The translations under genes and the position numbers were made by a program. This document shows positions 35,591 through 44,562 of a DNA stretch of 64,000 nt, one piece after another. Source of the DNA: Clostridiaceae bacterium OM02-2AC (GTDB lineage Bacteria; Bacillota_I; Bacilli_A; Erysipelotrichales; Erysipelotrichaceae); assembly GCA_003481775.1 (NCBI GenBank), contig QULU01000003.1:163039-227038 (forward strand), given 5' to 3'. Every line of letters starts with the position of its first letter. Position 1 is the stretch's first letter. Below the pieces are notes generated by a model. It saw only the letters and a list, made by a program, of their open reading frames with translations. It had not been told where the DNA came from and did no database searches.

Positions 35591-37648
35591 ATGAAGCAGG
35601 TAAATAAGCAGGCAGTATACAAGGATTCCATACTGCAGGCATTAAAAAAGCTGGCACCCAATGTGCAGGTGCATAATCCGGTTATGTTTATCGTTTATAT
35701 CGGGGCAATCTTTACGACAATATTGTTTGTCGCTGGTATAGGGGGGATGCAGGACGAGCCCTCCTGGTATGTATTCGTCATTGCGCTGATTTTATGGTTT
35801 ACCGTGCTATTTGCCAATTTTGCGGAGGCAATCGCAGAGGGCAGAGGACGGGCACAGGCAGAGAGCTTGAAAAAATCAAGGAAACAGGTACTTGCACATA
35901 AGCTTTCAAGCATTGCAGAGAAAGAAGCATATACCGATGTATCCTCCTCTGATTTGCAGGTGGGTGATATCTGCTATGTAAAAACAGGAGAAATTATCCC
36001 GATGGATGGGGAAGTGATAGAGGGAATCGCTTCTGTCGATGAATCGGCGATTACCGGAGAAAGTGCGCCGGTAATACGGGAATCCGGAGGCGATCGCAGT
36101 GCGGTGACCGGAGGTACCACCGTTGTGAGTGACTGGATCGTACTGCGGGTTACGGCCGCAAGCGGTGCGTCCTTTCTGGATAAGATGATTGCCATGGTTG
36201 AGGGAGCGGCACGAAAAAAGACGCCCAACGAAATTGCTTTACAGATTCTGTTGATCACTTTGACCATCATCTTTCTGATAGTTTGTGCAACGCTGCTTCC
36301 GATTTCCCGGTATGTGAGAGATATGGTGGGACAGGGGGCGGCAGTATCCCTGAGCAATGTGGTTGCCCTGCTGGTGTGTCTTGCTCCGACAACGATCGGC
36401 GCCCTTATGTCCAGTATCGGAATTGCCGGCATGTCCAGACTGAATCAGGCAAATGTACTGGCAATGAGCGGACGTGCCATTGAAGCAGCCGGGGATGTGG
36501 ATGTTCTGCTGCTGGATAAAACGGGAACGATAACGCTGGGGAACCGGCAGGCAGTTGCCTTTCAAAGCGTATCGGGGGTGCAGGAGCAGGAGCTTGCGGA
36601 AGCAGCTCAGCTGTCCTCCTTGGCGGATGAAACCGCCGAGGGAAGAAGTATCGTCGTACTCGCAAAAAAGAAGTTTCATATCCGTGAGCATCCCATGCAG
36701 CAGCTGCATGCTACATTTATCGAATTCTCCGCAAGAACCCGTATGTCCGGCATCGATATTGCCGGCGGTATGGAAATTCGCAAGGGTGCCGCAGATGCTA
36801 TCAGAAGATACGTGGAGGCTGGTGGAAACACATATCCGAAGGAGTGTGAAGCAGCTGTTCAAGCCATTGCCGAGCAGGGAGGAACACCATTGGTTGTCGC
36901 TAAAAACCATAGGGTGCTCGGTGTTATTTATCTGAAGGATATCGTAAAGGACGGCATACAGGAAAATTTTGAAGCGCTGCGCAAAAGCGGAATCAAAACG
37001 ATTATGATAACCGGGGATAATCCGATGACCGCCGCAGCCATCGCAGCGGAAGCAGGCGTGGATGATTTTGTCGCTGAGGCAACCCCGGAAACCAAGCTGG
37101 AGCTGATTCGGGAATACCAAAGAAAGGGGCATTTGGTTGCAATGACCGGAGATGGAACAAATGATGCACCGGCGCTTGCACAGGCAGATGTCGCTGTGGC
37201 AATGAATTCTGGTACACAGGCAGCAAAGGAAGCAGGCAATATGGTGGATCTGGACTCCAGTCCGACCAAGCTGATTGAGGTTGTTCGTATCGGAAAGCAG
37301 CTGCTGATGACGCGCGGGGCACTGACCACATTTTCCATTGCCAACGATGTAGCGAAGTATTTCGCCATCATACCGGTGCTGTTTATGGGAATCTTTCCCA
37401 ATCTGGCAGCGCTGAATATCATGCATCTGACAAGCGCGACCACGGCCATTCTATCCGCGGTCATCTACAATGCCGTTATTATCATAGCTTTGATTCCCTT
37501 ATCCCTGCGCGGTGTGAAATATCGGGAGCTTCCAGCGGATAAACAGCTGCGGCACAATCTGATGATATATGGCGTCGGGGGAATCATCCTTCCATTTATC
37601 GTCATCAAGCTGATCGATATGGCACTTACCATGTGTGGCATTGCTTAG
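35591..37648 (+). CDS. kdpB: Potassium-transporting P-type ATPase subunit KdpB
   Basis: This 685-residue P-type ATPase carries TGES at residues 155-158, phosphorylation site DKTGTIT with Asp309, and the hinge [22 protein letters not shown]. The shortened membrane helix with [12 protein letters not shown] fits the KdpB subclass. It hydrolyses ATP to drive K+ uptake through KdpA. AGGTGAT lies before ATG 35591. It sits between kdpA and kdpC in the usual order. Confidence 0.96.
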   Translation: MKQVNKQAVYKDSILQALKKLAPNVQVHNPVMFIVYIGAIFTTILFVAGIGGMQDEPSWYVFVIALILWFTVLFANFAEAIAEGRGRAQAESLKKSRKQVLAHKLSSIAEKEAYTDVSSSDLQVGDICYVKTGEIIPMDGEVIEGIASVDESAITGESAPVIRESGGDRSAVTGGTTVVSDWIVLRVTAASGASFLDKMIAMVEGAARKKTPNEIALQILLITLTIIFLIVCATLLPISRYVRDMVGQGAAVSLSNVVALLVCLAPTTIGALMSSIGIAGMSRLNQANVLAMSGRAIEAAGDVDVLLLDKTGTITLGNRQAVAFQSVSGVQEQELAEAAQLSSLADETAEGRSIVVLAKKKFHIREHPMQQLHATFIEFSARTRMSGIDIAGGMEIRKGAADAIRRYVEAGGNTYPKECEAAVQAIAEQGGTPLVVAKNHRVLGVIYLKDIVKDGIQENFEALRKSGIKTIMITGDNPMTAAAIAAEAGVDDFVAEATPETKLELIREYQRKGHLVAMTGDGTNDAPALAQADVAVAMNSGTQAAKEAGNMVDLDSSPTKLIEVVRIGKQLLMTRGALTTFSIANDVAKYFAIIPVLFMGIFPNLAALNIMHLTSATTAILSAVIYNAVIIIALIPLSLRGVKYRELPADKQLRHNLMIYGVGGIILPFIVIKLIDMALTMCGIA

Positions 37649-37659
37649 GAGGTAGAATG

Positions 37660-38235
37660 ATGAAAAAAGGAAAAAAGACATGGATTGCGGCATTGCTCTG
37701 TATTTTATCAATGACGCTGATTTGCGGATTGATCTATCCGCTGGTTATGACTGTCTCGGCATCGCTGCTGTTTCCCGAACAGGCCAAGGGCAGTCAGCTT
37801 ACGGTGACAAGAAATGGCAAAACACAGAATGTGGGATCAGCCCTGATCGGACAGTCCTGGACAAAGCCGGAGTATCTGATCGGACGTCCGAACAGCGGTG
37901 CACCGACAAACCGCAGTGCAGTATCCGATGAGCAGCAGCAGGCGGTTGCTGATTCTGTGGCATGGTGGAATGCATTTGATCCCCAAACCAAGGGAAAGGA
38001 TATACCAGAGGATCTGGTGACGGCATCCGGCAGCGGTGTCGATCCGGAAATCAGTCCGCAGGCTGCCTATTTTCAGGTAGAGCGAATCGCCCGTGTACGT
38101 AAGATATCACAACAAAGTGTTCGCAGGATTATCGATAAATACACCACAGGCAAAACCCTCGGATTTCTGGGTGAGGAACGCGTCAATGTGTTAAAGGTCA
38201 ATCTGGAGCTGGATGGCTATACAATCAACGATTAA
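37660..38235 (+). CDS. kdpC: Potassium-transporting ATPase subunit KdpC
   Basis: ATG 37660 is seven bases after AGGAGG, giving 191 residues; the upstream in-frame extension overlaps kdpB and is not used. A single N-terminal helix (WIAALLCILSMTLICGLIYPLVMT) anchors an outer domain with the family motifs GSALIGQSWTKPEYLIGRPN and SGSGVDPEISPQAAYFQVERIARVR. KdpC stabilises the complex and raises ATP affinity. Confidence 0.95.
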   Translation: MKKGKKTWIAALLCILSMTLICGLIYPLVMTVSASLLFPEQAKGSQLTVTRNGKTQNVGSALIGQSWTKPEYLIGRPNSGAPTNRSAVSDEQQQAVADSVAWWNAFDPQTKGKDIPEDLVTASGSGVDPEISPQAAYFQVERIARVRKISQQSVRRIIDKYTTGKTLGFLGEERVNVLKVNLELDGYTIND

Positions 38236-38328
38236 AGGTATTTGCATCATCTTAACAATACCTCCTGCCTGCTAACGGCACATTAACCTGACCGCTGTTA
38301 GAATATAGGTGTAAGGAAGGTGATGGAT

Positions 38329-38451
38329 ATGTTGAGTACCATCGATATCGTAATCAGTGCAGGAGGTATTCTGCTTGCGGCCGGTTTGCTGTATGCAGCA
38401 TATCGTCTTATGAAATCTGCCGTCGATACCAAGCAGTGCCATATGCACTAA
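38329..38451 (+). CDS. Small single-helix membrane protein after kdpC
   Basis: This 40-residue protein from ATG 38329 is eight bases after AAGGAAGG (ATG 38323 is too close). It is a hydrophobic helix (IVISAGGILLAAGLLYAAYRL) with a hydrophilic tail, KSAVDTKQCHMH. TTAAC-type repeats (38251, 38283) lie upstream, similar in part to the boxes before kdpF, and a GAATATAGG sequence could be a -10. It may be an extra small regulator or subunit of the pump; no family is recognised. Confidence 0.5.
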   Translation: MLSTIDIVISAGGILLAAGLLYAAYRLMKSAVDTKQCHMH

Positions 38452-38494
38452 AGAAAAGCATGCAGAAACAAGTAGCAGCGATGCAAAGGAACCT

Positions 38495-38559
38495 ACGGTA
38501 CCTGTAAAAGAAGCGTGTGAGCACACAGTGTTCTACATGCTCTGCAGGTACCGTTTTTT
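38495..38559 (+). terminator. Terminator closing the kdp region
   Basis: ACGGTACCTG (38495-38504) pairs perfectly with CAGGTACCGT (38545-38554). The 40-base loop holds an inner GTGT/ACAC hairpin, and six T follow. Confidence 0.75.
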
Positions 38560-38968
38560 CTATTTGCTGCAGCTACATAACAGTACTTGATATGAGACAC
38601 CTCCTGCCTTGCTGCGGTTGGAGAACAGAGCACAGAAGCAATCGCTGGTGCTGCGTCTGTAAAAAAACAGGAATAATCAAAGTTCTGCAAGGAGGCAGCA
38701 AGGGCATGCAGGCGAGCGGGATGATCGCTTATTGTATCCAGCCTGAGCATCCGGTGCAAATTTCAGGCACGATGCATCCATCGCTGCATAGGAAATGTCT
38801 CCTCCTTATACGCGCCAAGCTCTGTTGTCTTGTGGCTTTTTTGCGGTGGTATATGCTTTATACTTTCGGATTACAAATACTCTGAGTTCACCTTTGCCTG
38901 CATATGGTAGTTCTGCACCATAGCTTTTCATACTGAAAATGCTCTCGTCAATTCCATTTTTTTAATTG
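38560..38968. other. Intergenic region without supported gene
   Basis: Frames here lack ribosome sites and protein-like composition. The region separates the kdp terminator from the terminator of the minus-strand exporter. Confidence 0.4.
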
Positions 38969-39020
38969 AAAAAAGCACCGGATGGTGTCGGTGAATTCGT
39001 TCACCGCACGTACAGGTGCT
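38969..39020 (-). terminator. Terminator of the FUSC-like exporter
   Basis: On the minus strand AGCACC and GGTGCT pair, with an inner CGGTGAA/TTCACCG stem, followed by a T-run (plus-strand A-run 38969-38974). Confidence 0.7.
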
Positions 39021-39023
39021 GAT

Positions 39024-40064
39024 TTAAAACAGTGCTGCAGTTTCCTTGCTTTTTGGATGATCATCTGCCATGGCGGTATGCACGCTCCAGCGCTGTATTC
39101 GATGGACCTTGCGTGCTATATGTGCGAGCATGTAGATCACGATCACGATAACGATACCCAATACAAGGCAGAACAACCGGTTTTCGATGGCCGTTTTGGT
39201 GTCCAGAATGACAAGGGATGCATTCAAGGCTGAAATGGCGTTGATCACCTGCTTGTATTTGTATTCGGGTAGAAAGAAGCCGATATAACCCAAAAGCATG
39301 ATGACCAGCATCGCATACTGCTGGGGAATCAGCAGCTGGAAGAAAACGAAGAACAGCACGATTCCGGCCAGTGTACCGATGAAGCGATGCCGTATTCTTT
39401 CCAGCGTTTCGGAAAACTCCAGCTGTGTCAGGGACATCACGACAATGCTGATCCATAACGGCTTGGATAGCTGGAAGATGGAGGCAATGAGCATGGCAAT
39501 CGATATTCCCAGCGACATCCGAAGAATATAGCTGCGATGCACCTTACTGCGCTGAAACTGTTCTTTCAGGGTACAGCCGTTTCTGCCAATGCCCTTTCGT
39601 TTCCAGTTTAGGACGATGCAGCCGCAGATCAGCAGCGCACCAAAGCTCACGCATGCCAAACGTGCAGGAAACTGCGTCCATGGAACATAGGTGGATTGTG
39701 AAAATACAAAGCAGAGCAGAAAAGAGATATTTGCCTTCATTTCCATTGGCTCACTGATGAGCACCAGCAGCAATACGAGAAACCAGAAATTGATGAGGAA
39801 AGCGAGCGCGGGGTGCAGCAATGCACTCTGCGCAGCGATTCCCCCACCGATATACAGCAGCAGAACAATGCAGCACATAGCGCCGGGGCGTATATGCAGC
39901 TCACTGTTGGGAAGCATGGTGAAGCCTACCCCCAGTGCAACCGCAGTCAGCGTATTTTCTGCATGAAAAATCATTTGAAACAAAAAGATAAAGCCGACAT
40001 TGATAACAAATCGAAAAGCATTGTAGAGCGCTTCTTTAGCAAAGGATATACTGATTTTGCGCAT
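39024..40064 (-). CDS. FUSC/aromatic-acid-exporter-like membrane protein
   Basis: This 346-residue protein has two clusters of hydrophobic helices (about residues 15-150 and 195-320) separated by a basic cytoplasmic stretch (NWKRKGIGRNGCTLKEQFQRSKVHRSY). The repeated arrangement and RIRHRFIGTLAGIVLFFVFF match the FUSC/YccS/AaeB fold that exports aromatic acids or other toxic anions. It is divergent from a MarR-family gene with a perfect 20-bp palindrome between them, so it is probably repressed by that protein. Confidence 0.75.
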   Translation of the reverse strand: MRKISISFAKEALYNAFRFVINVGFIFLFQMIFHAENTLTAVALGVGFTMLPNSELHIRPGAMCCIVLLLYIGGGIAAQSALLHPALAFLINFWFLVLLLVLISEPMEMKANISFLLCFVFSQSTYVPWTQFPARLACVSFGALLICGCIVLNWKRKGIGRNGCTLKEQFQRSKVHRSYILRMSLGISIAMLIASIFQLSKPLWISIVVMSLTQLEFSETLERIRHRFIGTLAGIVLFFVFFQLLIPQQYAMLVIMLLGYIGFFLPEYKYKQVINAISALNASLVILDTKTAIENRLFCLVLGIVIVIVIYMLAHIARKVHRIQRWSVHTAMADDHPKSKETAALF

Positions 40065-40143
40065 GATATCACTCCTTTTTTCACCTTTTCTTGCTTTTTT
40101 ACAAAGTTTCCGTTATGATGTGCATATAGTAAATATAAATGAA

Positions 40144-40163
40144 TAGTACATAATTATGTACTA
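40144..40163. promoter_or_regulatory. Perfect palindromic operator for the MarR regulator
   Basis: AGTACATAATTATGTACT at 40145-40162, extended by T and A to 20 bp, is a perfect palindrome. It is centred between the divergent exporter and MarR starts. Size and symmetry fit a MarR dimer site. Confidence 0.7.
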
Positions 40164-40220
40164 ATTGTATTGTATCCGTTTTTGAAAATATGTCAATACC
40201 AAACGAAGGAGGATATCACC

Positions 40221-40658
40221 ATGAACCACACAGCTTCCATGCAGGAACTGATTCGTCTGCTGCCGCACTGGCACTATAAAGTAGAGCGCAGCATCCGGCG
40301 GCAACAAAAATCAAGACAGATCAGCTATGAGACTTATTTCTGTCTGATGACGCTGAAAAACTGCGGACAAATGAAAATGGGAGAGCTTGCGAAGGCAATG
40401 CGTCTCAGCAAGCAGCAGGCTACCCACATGATTGACAGTCTGCATCGCTATGGTCTTGTGGAGCGAAGCGAAAATCCCGGAGACCGTCGCAGCATCTACA
40501 TAGGGATCACCACACAGGGCTCCTGCTTTCTAAAGGAAAATGCGCTGGATGCCACAGCGTTATACGAACAGATGCTGCAGAAGCTGAGTGACAGGGAAAT
40601 CGCGGCATTTGAACAAGCCGTACATACCATGCTGGAGGTACTGACAAAGCTGGAATAA
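40221..40658 (+). CDS. MarR-family transcriptional regulator
   Basis: ATG 40221 (MNHTASMQELI) follows GAAGGAGGATATC, giving 145 residues. The winged-helix core is visible (YFCLMTLKNCGQMKMGELAKAMRLSKQQATHMIDSLHRYGLVERSENPGDRRSIYIGIT), with the conserved wing DRR. The C-terminal helix completes the dimer interface. It likely represses itself and the divergent FUSC-like exporter through the 20-bp palindrome and is released by a phenolic or similar ligand. Confidence 0.88.
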   Translation: MNHTASMQELIRLLPHWHYKVERSIRRQQKSRQISYETYFCLMTLKNCGQMKMGELAKAMRLSKQQATHMIDSLHRYGLVERSENPGDRRSIYIGITTQGSCFLKENALDATALYEQMLQKLSDREIAAFEQAVHTMLEVLTKLE

Positions 40659-40950
40659 CAGGAAATGTGCTGAACACAAATAGGCACAGTGCAGCATTTC
40701 CATACATATAGGATAGCATCAAAATGAATTGCTTAAGTAAGCCATGACGTACTTTCATATCGTCCTATGGGGAGGACAAAACTGATCATTGGTGCATTTC
40801 CATAAGGCATCTGCTTCTTTTGGACTGCAGCTGAATCATTGCAAGCAAGAAGCTTTCACCACGATGAAAACAAAAGAAAAAGACTATTTCACAGCAGGAA
40901 AAGAAAGGGGCATAAAAAGCAAGCACACAGGCAATCGATAAAGCAAAAGA
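40659..40950. other. Gap downstream of marR
   Basis: An imperfect inverted repeat (GGAAATG..GCTG with CAGCATTTCC, 40662-40702) without a T-tract follows marR. No gene is seen. Confidence 0.35.
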
Positions 40951-40988
40951 AAAAAGGCGCTTCGTGATTTCAAATGAAACGCCTTTTT
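40951..40988. terminator. Bidirectional terminator
   Basis: AAAAAGGCG (40951-40959) pairs with CGCCTTTTT (40980-40988). It serves the minus-strand HAD gene and possibly marR. Confidence 0.75.
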
Positions 40989-41014
40989 GGAATGCTGTTT
41001 GATACATCGAAGTC

Positions 41015-41791
41015 CTATGCAATCCATCCGAATTTCAAGCATGCCTTATAGATTCCGTCATCCACATTGCGCTCGGTAACGTAATCCGCCTTTTTCTTCA
41101 GCGCATCACAGGCATTGCCCATAGCGATACTGAACCATGCATCATCAAACATAACCAGATCATTATAATCATCCCCAAATACGACAACATCCTCCACGGA
41201 GCCGCCAAGACGCTCCATCATATCGAGAATGCCTTGCTTCTTGCGGTCATGCTGAAACATCAGATACGCCTCGACAAAGCGAAGATTCCCCAGCGTATCT
41301 TTTTTCGTAAGTCGGTGCTCCTCCTCTTTGGGAATAGATATGTAAAGCTTATAAATATCCTTTACCTGATCAATATCAAAGTCTGCATTAAATATGTAAT
41401 TGGTTGGTTCCTTCCGCTCTCCGCACTGCCGCAGGAAACGATCATCCACATCGTACACATCAATGGAATCATCCAGCATCACCAGTGCACCATAGCCCAG
41501 ATTGCGCGCCTCCTTATAAACTGCGATTGCTTTCTGCCGGTCCAGCGGTGTATTTATGACCAGCTCATCATTGATCACCAGAGCGTTCCCTCCACAGCAT
41601 ACCATGTTATGCAAACCTACAGCCTCCATAAAGCCCCTTGCTTTATAGTGAGCTCTTCCTGTGGCGATTGCGACAAAATGCCCGGCCTCCTGCAGACTGT
41701 CCAGTGTCTTTTGGGCACTGGGAACGATTTCTTTCGTCGCATTATCCGTCAGCGTACCGTCAATATCGAAAAACATATACTTTTTCTTCAT
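41015..41791 (-). CDS. Cof-type HAD-superfamily phosphatase
   Basis: The start is the ATG at 41791 (MKKKYMFFDIDGTLTDNATK), about ten bases after AAAGGAGG, giving 258 residues. Motif I is FFDIDGTLTD, motif II the Thr in VAIATGRAHY, motif III a Lys near HDRKKQGI, and motif IV VVFGDDYNDLVMFD. The large cap domain places it in the Cof/YkrA group of cytosolic phosphatases. Substrate unknown. It is divergent from uvsE. Confidence 0.88.
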   Translation of the reverse strand: MKKKYMFFDIDGTLTDNATKEIVPSAQKTLDSLQEAGHFVAIATGRAHYKARGFMEAVGLHNMVCCGGNALVINDELVINTPLDRQKAIAVYKEARNLGYGALVMLDDSIDVYDVDDRFLRQCGERKEPTNYIFNADFDIDQVKDIYKLYISIPKEEEHRLTKKDTLGNLRFVEAYLMFQHDRKKQGILDMMERLGGSVEDVVVFGDDYNDLVMFDDAWFSIAMGNACDALKKKADYVTERNVDDGIYKACLKFGWIA

Positions 41792-41985
41792 GAATTTCCA
41801 TCCTCCTTTATCGTCTTTATCATAACGGCTATCAGGGAAATTGACAAGAAAAAATGATGTGGTGCAGTGATTGCATGCTGCCGGCTTTTTCGTAACGTTC
41901 GCCATGGAGCATCCTGTTTTTCAGCGTTTGCTCATAATTCTTCTGCATATGCACAAGCTAAGGAAAGAGAAAAGGAGTTGTGTAT

Positions 41986-43239
41986 ATGAAAATCGGATAT
42001 GCCTGTATATGTCTTGACCCGCGATTTCATTTTGAAACCTGCATACAAAAATTTGCGACTGAGAGCCGGCTGCGCAGTATTATCCGTGCAAATCTGACAA
42101 CGATGCAAAAGCTGCTGGAATATAATGCAGGACACAGCATCCGTATGTATCGGCTGTCCTCTGACCTGATTCCCTTTGGCTCCAGTCCGGTCAATACCGT
42201 TCCCTGGCTACAGGAATTTGCTGCACAGTTTCAAAGCCTGGGGGACTATGTGCGAAAACACGGGATGCGTGTATCCCTGCATCCGGGGCAGTATTGTGTG
42301 ATCAATTCACCGCGTGAGGATGTCGTAGAGCGCAGTATCGATGAGCTATGGTATCATGCGTCCATTCTGGAAGCGATGGGATTGGATGCGACACATAAAA
42401 TGGTATTGCATGTCGGTGGCATCTATGGCGATAAGCAGGAGGCGATGCAGCGCTTTGCTAGCGTATACAAGCGTTTGGATCCCATCATTCAAAAGCATCT
42501 CATAATAGAAAATGACGATCGCTACTATACAATAGAGGATGTGTTATATTTATCAGCGCAGCTATCCATCCCGGTGGTATTTGATAATCTGCATCACGCC
42601 ATACTTCCTCCGGCAATAGAGCGTACACAGCTGGAATGGCTCACGCTTGTATCCAACACATGGAAAAAAGAGGATGGCATCATGAAAATACATTTCTGTC
42701 AGCAGGATGTGAAAAAGCGTAAGGGTGCTCATGCAATGCACATTGATGCTGATACATTTCTGGCGTTTATCCGCGAACGGGAAGGGTTGGATCTGGATAT
42801 CATGCTGGAGGTGAAGGATAAAAACATATCTGCAATCAAATGCAGGAATCTATTAGCGAAATCGCTGCAGGATGCGCAAGGGGAGTGGAAGCGATACTGG
42901 CTGTTGTTTTTACTCGACAGTACCCGTCTGTATGAGGTCTGGAATACGCTTATGCACAGCAGCTGTGAGATTCAAAGTCTTGATTTTTACCATGTATGCG
43001 AGGATATCGGAAGAAGAGTGCACAGTGCTTCGGATGTTTCGCGTATGCTGCAGCATGTAGTACAGAATATGGACTGGACACAGCGTACAGTCAATCTGCT
43101 GCAACGTGCTATAACGGCATACGAAGCCGGGGAAAAAAGTCTGGAGCAGCTGCTGGACACCTTGCTTCGGGCATGCGAGCGTGAACAAACGTATGACCTG
43201 TATGATGCGGTGCTGCTTCTGAAAACCTATGAGGTATAA
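41986..43239 (+). CDS. uvsE: UV damage endonuclease UvsE (UVDE)
   Basis: ATG 41986 is eight bases after AAAGGAG; GTG 41980 is too close. This TIM-barrel family cuts 5' to UV photoproducts. Diagnostic motifs are MKIGYACICL, RMYRLSSDLIPFGSS, SLHPGQYCVINSP, KMVLHVGGIYGDK (His), LIIENDDRYYTIEDV (Glu), and VVFDNLHHAI (Asp, His). The core spans about 1-290. The roughly 120-residue C-terminal extension is helical and longer than in minimal family members. It gives an alternative excision pathway beside UvrABC. Confidence 0.92.
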   Translation: MKIGYACICLDPRFHFETCIQKFATESRLRSIIRANLTTMQKLLEYNAGHSIRMYRLSSDLIPFGSSPVNTVPWLQEFAAQFQSLGDYVRKHGMRVSLHPGQYCVINSPREDVVERSIDELWYHASILEAMGLDATHKMVLHVGGIYGDKQEAMQRFASVYKRLDPIIQKHLIIENDDRYYTIEDVLYLSAQLSIPVVFDNLHHAILPPAIERTQLEWLTLVSNTWKKEDGIMKIHFCQQDVKKRKGAHAMHIDADTFLAFIREREGLDLDIMLEVKDKNISAIKCRNLLAKSLQDAQGEWKRYWLLFLLDSTRLYEVWNTLMHSSCEIQSLDFYHVCEDIGRRVHSASDVSRMLQHVVQNMDWTQRTVNLLQRAITAYEAGEKSLEQLLDTLLRACEREQTYDLYDAVLLLKTYEV

Positions 43240-43283
43240 AACCGTAAGGATGAGACATACTACCTATGACAGGAGGCTGGAAT

Positions 43284-43913
43284 ATGAATAAACTACTACA
43301 GAAAGCAGCATGCATCGCGCTTTTGGCGGCACTGATGGGCGGCTGCAGTATGAATGACAAGAAGGATGCAAATACAAAAACCAATGAAACCAAGGAAGCT
43401 GCGGAAAAAAGCGTAAAGGACGCAAAGAATAAGACGGAAGACAGCATTGATAATGTCATGAATTATTTCAAGGATAAAGGTCTGAAATATGAAAATTCCA
43501 AGGCGATTACTGATATTGACTTTGCGGCTTATGAGGGCAGAAGCTTTGATTACAATGGCAGCACTGGGTATTTGTATCGTGTAAAATCCGATGATGACAA
43601 TATGAAAAAGGTTCTGAAGGAAGCAAAGGATAACGGTAAGGTGAAGGTCAGCATCAATAATAAGGAACAGGAATACGGTGCCAAGGTAAACGGTGATTTC
43701 CTATTCCTGTATGATACCAATGCGGACTGGAATGATGTTGTCACGGCATTCCCAAATTATACCTATGCTGGTACGGGCACAACCGGAACAAATGGAACAA
43801 ATGGAACAAATGGTGTGAGTGAGCCCTCCAATCCGGGGACTACGAATAATGCAAATGAGCAGAACAGCAATGTCAATACACCGAATGATGCCAAAAACGG
43901 TATGGAAGACTAA
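43284..43913 (+). CDS. Small lipoprotein with low-complexity tail
   Basis: ATG 43284 follows AGGAGG, giving 209 residues. A lipoprotein signal (KLLQKAACIALLAALMGGC) precedes a charged Lys/Glu/Asn-rich linker. A globular part follows (about 65-160: SKAITDIDFAAYEGRSFDYNG, then YLYRVKSDDDNMKKVLKEAKDNGKV). The tail is Thr/Gly/Asn-rich with a short DNA repeat encoding TNG (43784-43812). It should be membrane-anchored and extracellular. No enzyme motif is seen. It is monocistronic. Confidence 0.7.
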   Translation: MNKLLQKAACIALLAALMGGCSMNDKKDANTKTNETKEAAEKSVKDAKNKTEDSIDNVMNYFKDKGLKYENSKAITDIDFAAYEGRSFDYNGSTGYLYRVKSDDDNMKKVLKEAKDNGKVKVSINNKEQEYGAKVNGDFLFLYDTNADWNDVVTAFPNYTYAGTGTTGTNGTNGTNGVSEPSNPGTTNNANEQNSNVNTPNDAKNGMED

Positions 43914-43930
43914 ACAGCTTATGGAGAAAG

Positions 43931-43958
43931 GCAGGTTCCTTGTGAATCTGCTTTTTTT
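43931..43958 (+). terminator. Rho-independent terminator
   Basis: GCAGGTTC (43931-43938) pairs with GAATCTGC (43944-43951) with one G-U pair, followed by seven T. Confidence 0.8.
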
Positions 43959-44128
43959 GCGAGCTCGCGTAGGAACGCTATCAATCATAGGATAGGCAAG
44001 CTCACTTGTCGTCAAAAAGATCTGCTTCCTTTTTTTGTGTGCAATACAGGCTGTATAGGACAGCGTATAGGATCATCCGCTATGCTGATGTGATTGCTGT
44101 GTTCCCATATTTTTATAGATAAATTGGA

Positions 44129-44151
44129 TTGTTACATGTATAATGTAACAA
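44129..44151. promoter_or_regulatory. Inverted repeat overlapping the -10 of the ankyrin/WYL unit
   Basis: TTGTTACAT (44129-44137), GTATA, ATGTAACAA (44143-44151) is a perfect 9-bp inverted repeat that overlaps a TATAAT (44139-44144). A repressor bound here would block the promoter 40 bases before the ankyrin gene. Confidence 0.55.
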
Positions 44152-44190
44152 TAGGGCATATCATAAAGACATCAAGAAAGGATGTGCCTT

Positions 44191-44550
44191 ATGATGAGTG
44201 ATAGAAAACTGGCAACAATGATGTTGAATGCTGTATGGAATGAGGATGTCAGAGGTCTGCGTCGCGTACTTCGCATGGGAGCGGATCCAAACTGGATATT
44301 CAATGGATATCCGATTCTGATTCATGCTGTTTTCACAAGAAATGAAAAAATTATGATGCTGCTGATCAAGGCAGGGGCCGTGCAGGTTGAGGAAGCACTG
44401 GGCTTTGCACTGGATCGCTGTGTGGGAGAGATGATATTTCCGCTGGCATTTCTGGGAATCGTGCCAAAGGAGGAAGAGGTCAAGGAGAAGTTCGGACCTT
44501 ACCCGTCCCGGTACTGTCCGCTCGATTATCCGCTACCTGCACGAGCATAG
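44191..44550 (+). CDS. Small ankyrin-repeat-like protein
   Basis: ATG 44191 lies eight bases after AAAGGA, giving 119 residues. Two ankyrin-like repeats are seen: AVWNEDVRGLRRVLRMGADPNWIF and YPILIHAVFTRNEKIMMLLIKAGA. A short irregular C-terminus follows. Ankyrin repeats mediate protein-protein contacts. It sits 12 bases before the WYL regulator, so the two are cotranscribed and may interact. No signal peptide. Confidence 0.7.
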   Translation: MMSDRKLATMMLNAVWNEDVRGLRRVLRMGADPNWIFNGYPILIHAVFTRNEKIMMLLIKAGAVQVEEALGFALDRCVGEMIFPLAFLGIVPKEEEVKEKFGPYPSRYCPLDYPLPARA

Positions 44551-44562
44551 ACGGGAGGAATT

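Noticed and set aside
36239..37426. 395-codon frame antisense to kdpB
   Set aside because: kdpB has all P-type ATPase motifs across this span. The antisense text has shadow-frame composition.
43784..43812. Short direct repeats that might suggest a CRISPR or phase-variable tract
   Set aside because: Only about three 9-base units encoding TNG inside a lipoprotein linker. The unit length is a multiple of three, so copy changes would not shift frame, and there are no spacers.
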